Made by a program: the position numbers and the translations under genes. Positions 47,607 through 57,713 of a stretch of 64,000 bases of DNA are shown one piece after another (the stretch's first letter is position 1; the number at the start of each line of letters is the position of its first letter). The notes below the pieces were generated by a model. It was not told the DNA's origin. It was given only the letters and a program-made list of their open reading frames with translations, and ran no database searches. The stretch comes from an uncultured Gammaproteobacteria bacterium (GTDB taxonomy: Bacteria; Pseudomonadota; Gammaproteobacteria; Arenicellales; JAANXG01), in assembly GCA_947259705.1 (NCBI GenBank), contig CAMYNL010000001.1:124001-188000 (forward strand), given 5' to 3'.

Positions 47607-48867
47607 CTAACACCTCGGCAGCGGCGGAAATGGTCTGTGAGATCTCCTCGTCGGAGTGGGCCATGGATACGAATCCCGCCTCGAAAGCCGATGGCGCCAG
47701 GTATATGCCGGCATTGAGCATGCCGTGGTAGAAGTGTTTGAACAGATCCGCATCGCAGCTCATGACCTGGGAGAAGGACGAAACGTGGTCGGCCAGGGTA
47801 AAGAACAGCCCGAACATTCCCCCCACCTGCTGGGTACACAGGGGGACGCCGGCCGATGCAGCTGCGTCGGCGAGGCCACTGGTCAACGCCTGAGTTTTTT
47901 CAGTGAGGCGCTCAAAGAATCCTTCCTGCCGCAGTAGCTGCAGCGTGGTCAGACCCGCGGCCATGGCGACCGGGTTTCCGGACAAGGTTCCGGCCTGATA
48001 GACGGGGCCGTCAGGGGCGATGTAGTCCATGATCTCGCCGCGGCCTCCGAAGGCGCCCACCGGCATTCCGCCACCGATCACCTTGCCAAAGGCGGTCAGG
48101 TCTGGCTCGACGCCATAAAGCCCCTGGGCGCCGCTCAGACCGACACGAAAACCGGTCATCACCTCGTCAAAGATCAGCACGCTGCCGTAAACATCGCAGA
48201 CCGATCGGAGGCTTTCGAGAAAGCCGGGTTCCGGCGGTACGCAGTTCATGTTTCCCGCTACGGGTTCGACAATCACCGCGGCCACCTGCTCGCCGAACTC
48301 CTCGAACGCCGTGCGCACCTGCCCGGCGTTGTTGTACTCCAGCGTCACCGTGTGTTTCGCCAGTGACGCCGGCACACCGGGGGAAGTCGGCACGCCGAGG
48401 GTCAGCGCACCCGACCCGGCCTTCACCAGCAGGCTGTCGGCGTGACCGTGATAACAGCCCTCGAACTTGATCAGCCGGTCGCGGTCCGTGTATCCACGGG
48501 CAAGGCGAATCGCGCTCATCGTGGCCTCGGTTCCTGAGCTGACCATGCGCACCTTGTCGATGCTCGGGATGAGTTCACAGATCAGCGCCGCGATCTCGGT
48601 CTCTATCTCGGTGGGCGCGCCGAAGCTGAGCCCGTTCTCCGCCGCCGTCTGCACGGCCGATACCACCTCAGGGTGAGCGTGTCCCAACACCATCGGGCCC
48701 CAGGATCCGACGTAGTCAATGTAGCGTTTTCCGGCCACGTCCCAGATGAATGGTCCATTGGCACGGCTGATGAATACCGGTTCGCCGCCCACCGCTTTGA
48801 AGGCGCGCACGGGTGAGTTGACTCCCCCCGGGATGTATTGTTTCGCTGTGGCAAATAAAGAACTCAT
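47593..48867 (-). CDS. hemL: Glutamate-1-semialdehyde 2,1-aminomutase
   Basis: 424 residues. PLP lysine in [20 protein letters not shown], cofactor loop [20 protein letters not shown], and [20 protein letters not shown] are standard. Makes 5-aminolevulinate, the C5 tetrapyrrole entry. Follows thiE on the same strand after 21 bases. Confidence 0.97.
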   Translation of the reverse strand: MSSLFATAKQYIPGGVNSPVRAFKAVGGEPVFISRANGPFIWDVAGKRYIDYVGSWGPMVLGHAHPEVVSAVQTAAENGLSFGAPTEIETEIAALICELIPSIDKVRMVSSGTEATMSAIRLARGYTDRDRLIKFEGCYHGHADSLLVKAGSGALTLGVPTSPGVPASLAKHTVTLEYNNAGQVRTAFEEFGEQVAAVIVEPVAGNMNCVPPEPGFLESLRSVCDVYGSVLIFDEVMTGFRVGLSGAQGLYGVEPDLTAFGKVIGGGMPVGAFGGRGEIMDYIAPDGPVYQAGTLSGNPVAMAAGLTTLQLLRQEGFFERLTEKTQALTSGLADAAASAGVPLCTQQVGGMFGLFFTLADHVSSFSQVMSCDADLFKHFYHGMLNAGIYLAPSAFEAGFVSMAHSDEEISQTISAAAEVLANLK

Positions 48868-48888
48868 AGCTGCAAAGATCCAAGAAAA

Positions 48889-49503
48889 TTAGTCAAACAA
48901 TGCGCTCAGCCGTCGTGCCGCGCCCCCGATATCTGCCTGACCGAACACGCCACTGATCACCGCTAGGGCGTCGGCCCCGGCTGCCAGCAAGGAACCACCA
49001 TTGTCGGCGTTGATGCCGCCGATCGCAACGATCGGCAGCGACAGCACGCCGCGCGCCTGTCGCAGCAGATTTGCTTTGGCGTGTACCGCCCCGGGTTTGA
49101 CGGCGGACGGGAAGAAACTCCCGAACGCAACGTAGTCAGCCCCCCCAAGCTCGGCCGCATGCGCCAGCCGGATGTCGTTATAGCACGATACGCCGATCAG
49201 CCGGTTGCCCATCACACGACGCGCTGTCGCCAAGTCAACATCATCACGCCCCACGTGAACCCCGTCCGCGTCCACGCTCCGCGCCAACTCGACATCGTCA
49301 TTGATGATCAACAAGGCGCCGAGTCTTCGGGTAAGTTCGCGTAACTGCCTGGCATGCTGCACGTAACCGGTGTCGGCACGGCGCTTGTCGCGGTACTGAA
49401 CGATACCGGCGCCTCCCCTCACGGCCGCGCCAACCGACTCCAACAGCCCCGCATCGGGCGTCAACTCCGGATCAGTGATCACGTACAGGCCGCGGATGAT
49501 CAT
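48889..49503 (-). CDS. thiE: Thiamine-phosphate synthase
   Basis: 204 residues from ATG 49503, which overlaps the thiD stop (ATGA). TIM-barrel motifs: LYVITDPELTPDAGLLESV, GGAGIVQYRDKRR, LLIINDDVELARSVDADGVH and GGADYVAFGSFFPSAVKPGA, with PIVAIGGINADN. Couples HMP-PP with thiazole phosphate. Forms a thiD-thiE-hemL run. Confidence 0.95.
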   Translation of the reverse strand: MIIRGLYVITDPELTPDAGLLESVGAAVRGGAGIVQYRDKRRADTGYVQHARQLRELTRRLGALLIINDDVELARSVDADGVHVGRDDVDLATARRVMGNRLIGVSCYNDIRLAHAAELGGADYVAFGSFFPSAVKPGAVHAKANLLRQARGVLSLPIVAIGGINADNGGSLLAAGADALAVISGVFGQADIGGAARRLSALFD

Positions 49504-50300
49504 CTGCCGTCGCGCCGATCGGGAAAGGCCTGCCCGCGACCGACCGCGTAGGCGTGACGAAGACTGTTCCAGGTGTAATCCAGCGCTGCATCCACAGCAA
49601 CGGCCAGCGTGTCGCCTCTGGCGAGATACGCTGCGAGGGCCGCCCCCAGCGTGCACCCGGAGCCGTGAAAATCCGGTGCCAGTCGTGCCCATCGCGATGC
49701 AGTCACTGTGCCATCGGGACGGTACAGGCGGTGCACCACGTCGCTGGTCGCTATGTCGTGGGTTCCGGTCACCAGCACACTGGCACGACCGCCGGCGAGC
49801 AGGCTGCGAGCGGCCTGGTCCATATCATCCGGCAGACCTGCCAATGCCAGCAACTCCGGGATATTCGGCGTCACAACGGTAGCGCGGGGCAGCAGCCATT
49901 CGCGCAGGGCGCGCACCAGGCCGTTCTCGGCCAGCGAGGCACCCCCGCCGGCGGCCAGTACCGGGTCGACGACAAGCGGCACGGCCGATGGCAACAGCCC
50001 TACCAACTCGGCCACCGTTTCCACCACCGCCGGCGATGCGAGCATTCCGGTCTTGCAGGCGGCTATGGCCGTGTCAGCCAACAGTGCCGCAGCCTGGCGT
50101 CTCACCACCGCGGGATCGGTAACCAGGAATTCGTGTACCTTGATACTGTCTTGAATGGTGTTGGCGGTGACGACCGACAGCGGGTGGCAACCCAACGCAT
50201 GAATGGTCAAGGTGTCCGCCTGCAGTCCGGCGCCATTGGTCGGGTCGAAACCTCCAAAACACAGCACCACCGGGGGAGTATTCATGCGTGGATCGTTCAA
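49500..50300 (-). CDS. thiD: Hydroxymethylpyrimidine/phosphomethylpyrimidine kinase
   Basis: 266 residues; ATG 50285 (MNTPPVVLCFGG) may be the true start. Ribokinase-like fold with GGFDPTNGAGLQADT, ACKTGMLASPAVVE, VVDPVLAAGGGASLAE, TPNIPELLALAGL and the catalytic DFHGSGCTLGAALAAYL. Last two phosphorylations of HMP. Divergent from rubredoxin. Confidence 0.95.
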   Translation of the reverse strand: MNDPRMNTPPVVLCFGGFDPTNGAGLQADTLTIHALGCHPLSVVTANTIQDSIKVHEFLVTDPAVVRRQAAALLADTAIAACKTGMLASPAVVETVAELVGLLPSAVPLVVDPVLAAGGGASLAENGLVRALREWLLPRATVVTPNIPELLALAGLPDDMDQAARSLLAGGRASVLVTGTHDIATSDVVHRLYRPDGTVTASRWARLAPDFHGSGCTLGAALAAYLARGDTLAVAVDAALDYTWNSLRHAYAVGRGQAFPDRRDGR

Positions 50301-50391
50301 TTCGTGATCACAGACGTCAAGGGATACCTATAATACGGACCATCAGGGCGTTGTGCCTGTTGTATCAACAACAACCTTGCGGAGTCTGCTA

Positions 50392-50562
50392 TTGGAATTC
50401 AAGACCTATATGTGCGTTATATGCGGTTTTGTGTACGAGGAGGAGAAGGGTTTTCCTGATGGCGGGATCGCCGCCGGCACGCGCTGGGAAGACGTACCGG
50501 TGACATGGACCTGTCCGGACTGCGGCGCGGGAAAAGACGATTTCGAGATGATCGAGATCTAA
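50392..50562 (+). CDS. Rubredoxin
   Basis: 56 residues from TTG 50392, giving (M)EFKTYMCVICGFVYEEE, the normal rubredoxin N-terminus, with ggag eight bases upstream. Four Cys ligands are in CVICG and CPDCG, around GTRWEDVPVTWTCPDCG. Small soluble Fe(Cys)4 electron carrier. No ATG gives the right N-terminus, so the rare TTG is very likely genuine. Its last bases overlap the stop of the convergent pseudo-activator gene by 4 bases. Confidence 0.93.
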   Translation: MEFKTYMCVICGFVYEEEKGFPDGGIAAGTRWEDVPVTWTCPDCGAGKDDFEMIEI

Positions 50563-53138
50563 CGTCCCCCGTGTGTCCTGTGGCGGCGGATACGATTTGA
50601 CCGAGTAATTCCATACCGTTCGAGCTTGTAGTGCAGGGTATTGGGGCGCAGCCCGAGCAAGCGGGCCGCCTTGGCCTTGTTTCCGTCACACCGATCGAGA
50701 GTCTGCTGGATGATACCGGATTCGAACTCTGCAACCAGTTCGTCCAGAGAGCGTTCCCGGTTCACTATTTCGATGCTGTGTGTGGTGGAGAAGTCCGGGG
50801 CCTCCCGTGTCGCACCCCTGGTCTTGGTGGCAAGGAACTCGACCGTTGCGCGGCGCAGGCCGTCCAGGGTCCAGCTTGGCTCGTGCAACTTCAGCGAGCG
50901 GACCTCGGCGCGGCTCAAGCTTGTCAGTACCCCTGACTTCAGATTGAATTCCAGGGTGTAGTAATGCACCAGCAGAGGTATATCATCGCGGCGCTCGTGC
51001 AGTCTGGGAACATTGACCTCGAAGCCCTGAGTAAGGGTCTTCAGCCTTGTATCGAGAGCATCTGCTTGATCGTACCGGCAGCCAATCACGAACCGCGTCG
51101 ACGGTCCGCGGCTCGCTTCGACGAGCGCGGCCAGCTTTGCCTGCGCAGCCCTATCCAGGGTTCCTGCGTCCAGAAACACCAATGTATGGTCGCTGTCGGC
51201 GCTGCAGGATTGCACCTGATCCACGGTGATTTCCTTGATGCAGCCCCGCCGATCCCCATAGCGATGCAGATAGTTCGCGGCCGCCGAAGCCAGCTCGCGG
51301 TCGTCGTAGAGCATCAGCACCGTGTCATCAAACCCGGCGTACATCTTCAAGGTTTGCAGAAAGGCGTTGAACACGGGGCTGACCCCGAGCAACGGCTGGC
51401 TGCCTTCGCGGACCAAGTAGGTGTGACGACGCAGATACATCAGAGATTCTATGCGGGTATGCATGAGCGCCTTTGACACCGGCCCGAACATCGCATCGAT
51501 AATAGCGCCGCCGGTCTGCCGGTAAGCTTGAGCAAATCGTTCGACCCCGGCACCGTAGAGCAAGCAGGCGAACGTAGACTTCAGCGTCGCCAGGTACTTT
51601 TCCAGGTCCGCTTCGTTTTCACTTACATGGCAGACCAGCAGTTCCGGTTCGCCAGCCTTGCGCAAGGCCTTCGACCGCGGACTGACGAAGGACTTCACCA
51701 CTCGGAAGTGATCGCGCAGATCCTTGAGCATAGCCTTGTCGCGACCGACGTAGGTCAGGCTCATCGCAAGGCGGGAGTCCGCAGCCTGTAGAAGCTGTTC
51801 CAGTTCCTGCGCCCCGCCGGTTCGAACCATGAACTCTTGGGAAGAACGCAGCGCCGAAGTTTCATGCTGCAGCACGTCCACCCTCTCCTGTAGCGCCTTG
51901 TTGCGTTCGGTCAGCGAATTAATTTGTCGGTTTGCGCTGCGCAGTTCGGAACGAAGGGTCACGAAGCGATCAAGAAACAGCTCCGACATCTTGCCGAACA
52001 GCTCCTCTACGAGACGGAAATCCAGGGGCGAGTAAACCTGCTCGTTGAAGCTGTCACCGAGTAACAGCCAGCCCGAGACGCTCTCGCTGTGAGGGTAGAA
52101 CGGGACGATAGCGGCGACTCCATGCGCCTTCATATGCTGATAAAGTTGCGGCTGGCTCTCGACGATTTCGTTGGCGACCAGGATGTGGTCAACCGCGCTT
52201 AGATTCTCGGGGCTCATCTGGGACATTGCCCGCGCCGTCTCGCCGGCGTAGACCACTCGGTTCGGCCCCAGCAGGGCCACTGGGCAACTCAAGGTATCGG
52301 ACAATCGCTTGATGATCTGGCTGGCGGATGGAAGTTCTGCAATCTCCGAGATCAGTCGGCGGACCCGCCGGTGAAAAGCGGTCTTGCGTCGTCGCATCGG
52401 CGACCAGGGGATGAACAATTGAATATCGAAGATCCTATGTTGATAAATGGCATAGGCTGAAACCACCAGAAAAACCGTGACGGCCAACGGCAGCACCATC
52501 GTGGCGTTGGTCCACTTGATGTCGAAACGCAGTAGACCGAACAGGGTGGTAATAAGGATGACGCTGGGCAGGGTCGCTACCAGCAGCAGCGCGTTCCTGG
52601 CCCGCTTGGCGCCGGTGTCCTGCCGCATGGCCCCATAGCTGAACAGGGTGAATATCATCAGGCTGCCGCCAATGGCGTAGAGTTCGAAGGCGACGTATGC
52701 CGGTCCGGGGATCCGGGTCATACACTGACCGACGCGCTCGAAACCGACGATGAGGTTGGTGCCGGTGACCAATTGGATAATCAGCACCGTGGCGTAGCAA
52801 TACCAGATCCAGGCCAAACGGTTGCTGGCACGTGGCCAGATGTCCTCCACCGCGACGCACAGAGCCAGATTAAGCATGATGGCGAGCGCCACGATGCCGG
52901 CGGCATAGAAGAGTCTGAACTCAAAGGTCGGCCAGTATCCCAGCGCCAGCAGATAGAAGTGGCCGATCTCAGCAATGTCCTGGATCGCCAGGGCGAAGAC
53001 TCCGCCCAGAAACAGTTGCGTTTCCTTGTTATGGGTGGGCGAATGCCTTGCGTACAGGAAGATGACGGCCTTGATCGCCAATGCCGCAAACGCCGGAGAT
53101 GAAACCGGAAACGGGTCGAATTCCATGACGACGGACAC
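50559..53138 (-). CDS. Membrane-anchored NtrC-like protein with degenerate receiver and AAA+ domains
   Basis: 859 residues. Residues 15-240 hold about seven hydrophobic helices (like a 7TM histidine-kinase sensor). Residues 270-395 look GAF-like, 395-435 form a coiled coil (SLTERNKALQERVDVLQHE). Residues 455-572 follow a response-regulator pattern, but the acceptor Asp region reads LLVCHVSEN. Residues 580-760 follow a sigma-54 activator: LLGVSPVFNAFLQTLKMYAG and VPRLHERRDDIPLLVHYYT fit, but Walker A is replaced by LYDDRELAS, Walker B reads VFLDAGTLD, and no GAFTGA is present. Residues 800-845 are a Fis-type HTH. It should bind DNA from the membrane but not hydrolyse ATP. The parts recall PrsK/PrsR-type systems fused; that is inference. 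Confidence 0.75.
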   Translation of the reverse strand: MSVVMEFDPFPVSSPAFAALAIKAVIFLYARHSPTHNKETQLFLGGVFALAIQDIAEIGHFYLLALGYWPTFEFRLFYAAGIVALAIMLNLALCVAVEDIWPRASNRLAWIWYCYATVLIIQLVTGTNLIVGFERVGQCMTRIPGPAYVAFELYAIGGSLMIFTLFSYGAMRQDTGAKRARNALLLVATLPSVILITTLFGLLRFDIKWTNATMVLPLAVTVFLVVSAYAIYQHRIFDIQLFIPWSPMRRRKTAFHRRVRRLISEIAELPSASQIIKRLSDTLSCPVALLGPNRVVYAGETARAMSQMSPENLSAVDHILVANEIVESQPQLYQHMKAHGVAAIVPFYPHSESVSGWLLLGDSFNEQVYSPLDFRLVEELFGKMSELFLDRFVTLRSELRSANRQINSLTERNKALQERVDVLQHETSALRSSQEFMVRTGGAQELEQLLQAADSRLAMSLTYVGRDKAMLKDLRDHFRVVKSFVSPRSKALRKAGEPELLVCHVSENEADLEKYLATLKSTFACLLYGAGVERFAQAYRQTGGAIIDAMFGPVSKALMHTRIESLMYLRRHTYLVREGSQPLLGVSPVFNAFLQTLKMYAGFDDTVLMLYDDRELASAAANYLHRYGDRRGCIKEITVDQVQSCSADSDHTLVFLDAGTLDRAAQAKLAALVEASRGPSTRFVIGCRYDQADALDTRLKTLTQGFEVNVPRLHERRDDIPLLVHYYTLEFNLKSGVLTSLSRAEVRSLKLHEPSWTLDGLRRATVEFLATKTRGATREAPDFSTTHSIEIVNRERSLDELVAEFESGIIQQTLDRCDGNKAKAARLLGLRPNTLHYKLERYGITRSNRIRRHRTHGGR

Positions 53139-53233
53139 CCCTTGTCAGTACCATATTTCAGCGTTCGGCGTACCGTACTCCAACCAAAGCGTGCTCCCAA
53201 CGGAGCCGAGACCAGTATACGACGCATCAGACC

Positions 53234-53260
53234 AAAAAAGCGCCGTATAGGCGCTTTTTT
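53234..53260 (-). terminator. Bidirectional Rho-independent terminator after rpmE
   Basis: Perfect 11-base arms aaaaaagcgcc (53234-53244) and ggcgctttttt (53250-53260) around gtata. On the minus strand it gives a GC stem followed by six U, 24 bases after the rpmE stop; it would also work on the plus strand. Confidence 0.92.
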
Positions 53261-53283
53261 GAGTCGGAAACGGGCCGGGCCGG

Positions 53284-53487
53284 CTACTTACGCTGATATT
53301 TCTGTTTGAATCTGCCCACCCGGCCTTCGGTGTCGACGATTTTCTGCTTGCCGGTGTAAAACGGATGGCAGGCCGAACAGATTTCCACGTGCAGATCCTG
53401 GCCCAGAGTAGACCGGGCCTGGAACGTGTTACCGCAGGCGCAGGTCACGGTGATCTCGCCATACTGCGGGTGAATATCGGCTTTCAT
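53284..53487 (-). CDS. rpmE: 50S ribosomal protein bL31 (zinc form)
   Basis: 67 residues: [19 protein letters not shown] with CxC, then [18 protein letters not shown] with CxxC. All four zinc Cys are present, so this is the C+ form, not the low-zinc paralogue. It has its own promoter and terminator and follows rho on the minus strand. Confidence 0.96.
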   Translation of the reverse strand: MKADIHPQYGEITVTCACGNTFQARSTLGQDLHVEICSACHPFYTGKQKIVDTEGRVGRFKQKYQRK

Positions 53488-53527
53488 GTTCGATTCTCTT
53501 TAGTAACCCGTGAGCCGGGGGGGCGGT

Positions 53528-53556
53528 ATAATAGGAAAAAGCCTCGCCCTACGCAA
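53528..53556 (-). promoter_or_regulatory. sigma-70 promoter of rpmE
   Basis: Minus strand TTGCGT (53556-53551), 17-base spacer, TATTAT (53533-53528), 41 bases before the rpmE ATG. It lies immediately beyond the rho stop codon. A weak stem gccct/agggc overlapping it could be the rho terminator. Confidence 0.7.
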
Positions 53557-53566
53557 ACATCAGGGC

Positions 53567-54829
53567 TCAGCGCTTCATCGACTGGAAGAAATCCGCGTTT
53601 GACTTGGTGGCCCGCAGCTTGTCCAGCAGGAACTCAATCGCCTCCACGTCATCCATCGGGTGCAGGAGTTTGCGCAGCAGCCAGATCTTCTGCAGTTCCG
53701 CCGGATCGGTCAGCAGCTCCTCGCGACGAGTGCCGGATTTACCAATAATAATCGCCGGATACACTCGTTTTTCGGCGATACGGCGGTCGAGGTGGATCTC
53801 CATGTTGCCGGTACCCTTGAACTCCTCATAGATCACGTCGTCCATCTTGGAACCGGTGTCAATCAAGGCCGTGGCGAGGATGGTCAGGCTGCCGCCCTCC
53901 TCGATGTTCCGTGCGGCGCCGAAGAATCGTTTCGGCCTCTGCAGCGCGTTGGCGTCAACACCGCCGGTGAGCACCTTGCCGGATGCCGGAGCGACCGTGT
54001 TATAGGCGCGCGCCAGCCGGGTAATCGAATCGAGCAGGATGACCACGTTCTTCTTGTGCTCAACCAGCCGTTTCGCTTTCTCGATGACCATCTCGGCGAC
54101 CTGCACGTGACGCGATGCCGGTTCGTCGAAGGTGGAGGAGATCACTTCTCCACGCACCGAGCGCTGCATCTCCGTCACCTCCTCCGGCCGTTCGTCGATG
54201 AGCAGGACCATAAGCGTGCAGTCGGGTTCATTGTGGGTGATGGAGTGGGCGATCTGTTGCAGCATGACCGTCTTGCCGCTTTTCGGCGAGGAGACGAGAA
54301 GGCCGCGCTGCCCCTTGCCGATAGGGGCGACAAGATCGATGACGCGCGCCGTGAGATCTTCGGTTGACCCGTTTTCCTGCTCCAGCCGCATGCGCTCATC
54401 CGGATGCAGCGGCGTGAGATTCTCGAACAGAATCTTGTTCTTGGCCTCGTCCGGGGACTGGAAATTGATCGTCTCGACCTTGAGAAGGGCGAAATAACGT
54501 TCGGATTCCTTAGGCGGCCTGATAAGACCGGTCACGGTGTCGCCTGTGCGCAGGTTGAAGCGGCGTATCTGGCTGGGCGAGACATAGATATCGTCCGGAC
54601 CGGCCAGGTAGGAACTGTCCGCAGAACGGAGGAAACCGAATCCGTCCTGCAGGATTTCGACCACTCCTTCCCCGGTGATGTCTTCGCCCTTGCGGGCCTG
54701 CGCCTTCAGGATTGCGAAGATCTGGTCCTGTTTACGCATCCGGCCCAGCCCGTCGAGGTCCATGGACCGGGCAATTTGCGCAAGTTCTGTAGGGGGTTTC
54801 TTTTTCAGCTCAGCAAGGGATAGGGACAT
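53567..54829 (-). CDS. rho: Transcription termination factor Rho
   Basis: 420 residues (419 in E. coli). N-terminal [20 protein letters not shown], the RNA-binding [20 protein letters not shown], Walker [21 protein letters not shown], Walker [17 protein letters not shown], and the Q/R-loop regions [20 protein letters not shown]. End: [16 protein letters not shown]. Follows trxA, the widespread trxA-rho pairing. Confidence 0.98.
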   Translation of the reverse strand: MSLSLAELKKKPPTELAQIARSMDLDGLGRMRKQDQIFAILKAQARKGEDITGEGVVEILQDGFGFLRSADSSYLAGPDDIYVSPSQIRRFNLRTGDTVTGLIRPPKESERYFALLKVETINFQSPDEAKNKILFENLTPLHPDERMRLEQENGSTEDLTARVIDLVAPIGKGQRGLLVSSPKSGKTVMLQQIAHSITHNEPDCTLMVLLIDERPEEVTEMQRSVRGEVISSTFDEPASRHVQVAEMVIEKAKRLVEHKKNVVILLDSITRLARAYNTVAPASGKVLTGGVDANALQRPKRFFGAARNIEEGGSLTILATALIDTGSKMDDVIYEEFKGTGNMEIHLDRRIAEKRVYPAIIIGKSGTRREELLTDPAELQKIWLLRKLLHPMDDVEAIEFLLDKLRATKSNADFFQSMKR

Positions 54830-54949
54830 AATTGTATGCGGAATACGGTGAATGGCGCCGTTCGGGGCGCCGGAAAAGAAGCAATAAGATTTCTTAGGTT
54901 TGGGTTGGGATTTCGAGGAAACGAAATACTCGCCTCAAAAAGATAGCAC

Positions 54950-54972
54950 GTGCTGGACCCGGGGTCCAGCAC
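54950..54972 (-). terminator. Hairpin after trxA
   Basis: Arms gtgctggaccc (54950-54960) and gggtccagcac (54962-54972) with a single central g, beginning 8 bases after the trxA stop. On the minus strand a run of five T follows only after eight other bases, so termination may be imperfect, allowing some read-through into rho. Confidence 0.6.
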
Positions 54973-54979
54973 GATTTTC

Positions 54980-55303
54980 CTAGAGATTTCCGTCGATAAA
55001 CGCGGTCAATTGGGATTTGGATACGGCTCCGACCTTGGTCGCCTCGACATTCCCGTTTTTGAACAGCATCAGCGTGGGTATGCCCCGGATGCCGTACTTC
55101 GGGGGGGTGTTGGGATTGTCGTCTATATTCAACTTGGCGATGGTGAGCTTGCCTTCGTATTCTGACGCAACTTCCTCGAGCACCGGTGCAATCATTTTGC
55201 AGGGCCCGCACCATTCCGCCCAGTAATCGAGCAACACCGGATGTTCTGACTTAAGGACGTCGTCCTCAAAGCTGTCGTCGGTGACATTGACAATTTGCGA
55301 CAT
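54980..55303 (-). CDS. trxA: Thioredoxin 1
   Basis: 107 residues from ATG 55303 ([19 protein letters not shown]). Active site [20 protein letters not shown] and the cis-Pro loop [12 protein letters not shown] are intact. General disulfide reductase. Divergent from rhlB and followed by rho, as in E. coli. Confidence 0.97.
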   Translation of the reverse strand: MSQIVNVTDDSFEDDVLKSEHPVLLDYWAEWCGPCKMIAPVLEEVASEYEGKLTIAKLNIDDNPNTPPKYGIRGIPTLMLFKNGNVEATKVGAVSKSQLTAFIDGNL

Positions 55304-55432
55304 CGAAGAAGAGTGCCTCTTGATAGCGATGGAGCGGGGATTGTAACGGTTCACTTGAGGTGACGCCAATCTGCTCCCGCGGCAACTGGAGCCAACCGCT
55401 GGCGCTCAGTTTCTGTTATGCTCCACTTCATT

Positions 55433-56863
55433 ATGAGTGAAAAACACCTTACGAACCAACGTTTTACAGATTTCGACTTAGCGGATCCACTGCTCCGTGG
55501 CATCGCCGACAGCGGCTTCGAGTTCTGTACTCCCATTCAGGCCGAGGCGCTGCCGCCCCTGCTGGCCGGCCAGGACGTGGCCGGCCAGGCGAAGACCGGT
55601 ACCGGCAAGACGGCAGCCTTCCTGATCGCGATCTTTTCTCACCTCGAACGCCATCCCCAGGCCGAACGCAAGCCGGATCAGCCGCGGGCGGTGGTGGTAG
55701 CCCCCACCCGGGAGCTGGCGATACAAATTCACAAGGACGCTGAGCAGATCGGACGCCATCTGCCGCACAAACTGGGCCTGGTTTATGGCGGAGTCGACTA
55801 CGACAAGCAGCGCCGAATGCTGATAGCCGGGGTGGACGTGCTGATCGGGACGCCGGGTCGCCTTATTGATTATCACAAGCAGGGGGTCTTCGGGCTGCAG
55901 GGCGTGCAGGCGATGGTGCTGGACGAGGCTGACCGGATGTTCGACCTGGGATTCATACGGGACATCCGGTTCCTGTTCCGCCGCATGCCCCCACCGGCAG
56001 AGCGCCTCAACATGCTGTTCTCCGCTACCCTGTCGCTGCGGGTCAACGAGCTCGCGTATGAGCATATGAACAACCCGCAGATAGTGAAGATAGAATCAGA
56101 ACACCTGACGGTGGATCAGGTAGAAGAGTGCGTCTATTTTCCCTCGAACGAGGAAAAGATCCCCCTGTTGCTTGGCACGCTCAAGAAGATCGAATCGGCG
56201 CGCACCCTGATTTTCGTAAACACCAAATATGCGGCGGACAAGCTGGAACGTTGGCTGGTCGGAAATGACTATCAAGTGGCGGTATTGTCCGGTGACGTGC
56301 CACAGCGAAAAAGAGAGAGCCTGCTGCAGAAATTCAAGGAGGGGATAGTTCCCGTCCTCGTTGCTACTGACGTGGCGGCGCGCGGACTGCACATCCCCGA
56401 TGTCGGCCACGTCATCAACTACGATCTGCCGCAGGACCCCGAGGACTACGTCCACCGGGTTGGCCGTACCGCCCGCGCCGGTGCCAGCGGCGACGCGATC
56501 AGCTTTGCCTGCGAGACGTACGCATTCTCTCTCATGGACATCGAGGCTTATATCGGACACAAGATTCCGGTTAAGTCGATCGATCAGGAGCTGCTGATAC
56601 GACCCGAGCCACCCGCTAAGTCCACTCAACCGCGACAGAGTGCGCGCAAGACATCGCGCAAAAGCATTAGTGAAGGAAAGCGCACGGTAACGCATAAGCA
56701 GCCGGCGCATCGCCACGCCAAGACCCCCCACAAGGAACCGGCGCGAAGCAAGCCGAAAGCGGATAAGCAGGGTGCAGCGGACGAGCCGCCGGCGAAATCC
56801 CCCGAGACCGGGGAAGAAAAGGCGCGCCGGCGCCAGGCCCCGGAAACGCCGGCAATCGGATAG
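55433..56863 (+). CDS. rhlB: DEAD-box RNA helicase RhlB
   Basis: 476 residues from ATG 55433 ([20 protein letters not shown], close to the E. coli start). Q motif, Walker [16 protein letters not shown] in [16 protein letters not shown], and the late [12 protein letters not shown] are present. Degradosome helicase. The C-terminal tail of roughly 90 residues is Lys/Arg/Pro-rich ([19 protein letters not shown]) and longer than in E. coli (421 total), likely an RNA- or RNase E-contact tail. Confidence 0.95.
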   Translation: MSEKHLTNQRFTDFDLADPLLRGIADSGFEFCTPIQAEALPPLLAGQDVAGQAKTGTGKTAAFLIAIFSHLERHPQAERKPDQPRAVVVAPTRELAIQIHKDAEQIGRHLPHKLGLVYGGVDYDKQRRMLIAGVDVLIGTPGRLIDYHKQGVFGLQGVQAMVLDEADRMFDLGFIRDIRFLFRRMPPPAERLNMLFSATLSLRVNELAYEHMNNPQIVKIESEHLTVDQVEECVYFPSNEEKIPLLLGTLKKIESARTLIFVNTKYAADKLERWLVGNDYQVAVLSGDVPQRKRESLLQKFKEGIVPVLVATDVAARGLHIPDVGHVINYDLPQDPEDYVHRVGRTARAGASGDAISFACETYAFSLMDIEAYIGHKIPVKSIDQELLIRPEPPAKSTQPRQSARKTSRKSISEGKRTVTHKQPAHRHAKTPHKEPARSKPKADKQGAADEPPAKSPETGEEKARRRQAPETPAIG

Positions 56864-56889
56864 TCATCCTGCGCAGGGAAACATCCTCG

Positions 56890-57369
56890 TTGACACGGCG
56901 CGGCGGCACCGCGTGGGGGTCAGTGCTGGCGGGATGCATGGCGATGTCTGCCTGCGGCGGCGAGGCGCAAGATCCCGCCGGCCAGGTACGCGCCCTGATT
57001 GGCGCGGCGGAGACAGCCGCCGAACAGCGCGATTATTCGACCCTGGAAGCCATGCTGGCGGATGGTTACACGGATGAGCAGGGATATGATCGACGGGGTA
57101 TATCACGTCTGCTACGGCTCACCTTGATGCGAAATCGGACCTTGCACGTACTCAGTGTGGTCCGCGACCTGCACGTGGTGGACCCGGAAACCGTGCGCGC
57201 CACGGTACTGGTGGCGGTGGCGGCGCGTCCGCTCGACGCCGTGGAGCAGCTGCTCGATCTGCGCGCAGAATTACTGCACTTCGATGTCAGGTTCGTAAAC
57301 GTGGACGGCAGCAGATGGCAGGTCGATCAAGCGGCCTGGCGACCGGCGCGCGCGGCAGAGTTTCTCTAA
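56890..57369 (+). CDS. Putative lipoprotein
   Basis: 159 residues from TTG 56890, 26 bases after rhlB. A short signal ending in a lipobox-like SVLAGC (Cys 17), or alternatively AMSAC (Cys 22), suggests lipidation. The rest (AETAAEQRDYSTLEAMLADG and LHVVDPETVRATVLVAVAAR, ending RFVNVDGSRWQVDQAAWRPA) has the look of a small NTF2-like fold. No family recognised with certainty. Confidence 0.6.
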   Translation: MTRRGGTAWGSVLAGCMAMSACGGEAQDPAGQVRALIGAAETAAEQRDYSTLEAMLADGYTDEQGYDRRGISRLLRLTLMRNRTLHVLSVVRDLHVVDPETVRATVLVAVAARPLDAVEQLLDLRAELLHFDVRFVNVDGSRWQVDQAAWRPARAAEFL

Positions 57370-57393
57370 GCGACGAGTACCGGGAGACGAGTT

Positions 57394-57681
57394 CTAGGCT
57401 CCCGGCATGCGAATCATGGGGATGCTTTTATTCCTGTCGCCTGCAGGCGGGACGCGGCAGGCGCCGCTGGCGCAGCCAAAGCGTCTATTGACCACGAAAA
57501 ACATCGGTAGCAACAGCGGGAACCCGGCCACCAGGACCCATCGCCAGCCGCCGGCAAAGCTATCGGGCGCCAGCAGCCATTCAGTGGCGTAGAGGCCGCT
57601 ATAGAAAAACACCACCGCGAACAGCAGCCATACGAGGTGGCCCGTCGCCCGGTGTGCCAGGAATAGTTTCAGTCTGACCAT
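57394..57681 (-). CDS. Small inner-membrane protein
   Basis: 95 residues from ATG 57681 (ATG 57690 also possible). Two helices: HLVWLLFAVVFFYSGLYATE and WVLVAGFPLLLPMFFVVNRR, then a Cys-containing tail FGCASGACRVPPAGDRNKSI. No family recognised. Lies 32 bases after pgi on the same strand, probably cotranscribed. Confidence 0.65.
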   Translation of the reverse strand: MVRLKLFLAHRATGHLVWLLFAVVFFYSGLYATEWLLAPDSFAGGWRWVLVAGFPLLLPMFFVVNRRFGCASGACRVPPAGDRNKSIPMIRMPGA

Positions 57682-57713
57682 GCAAATCATAATGCGTCCC
57701 GGCGGGGTGGAAT

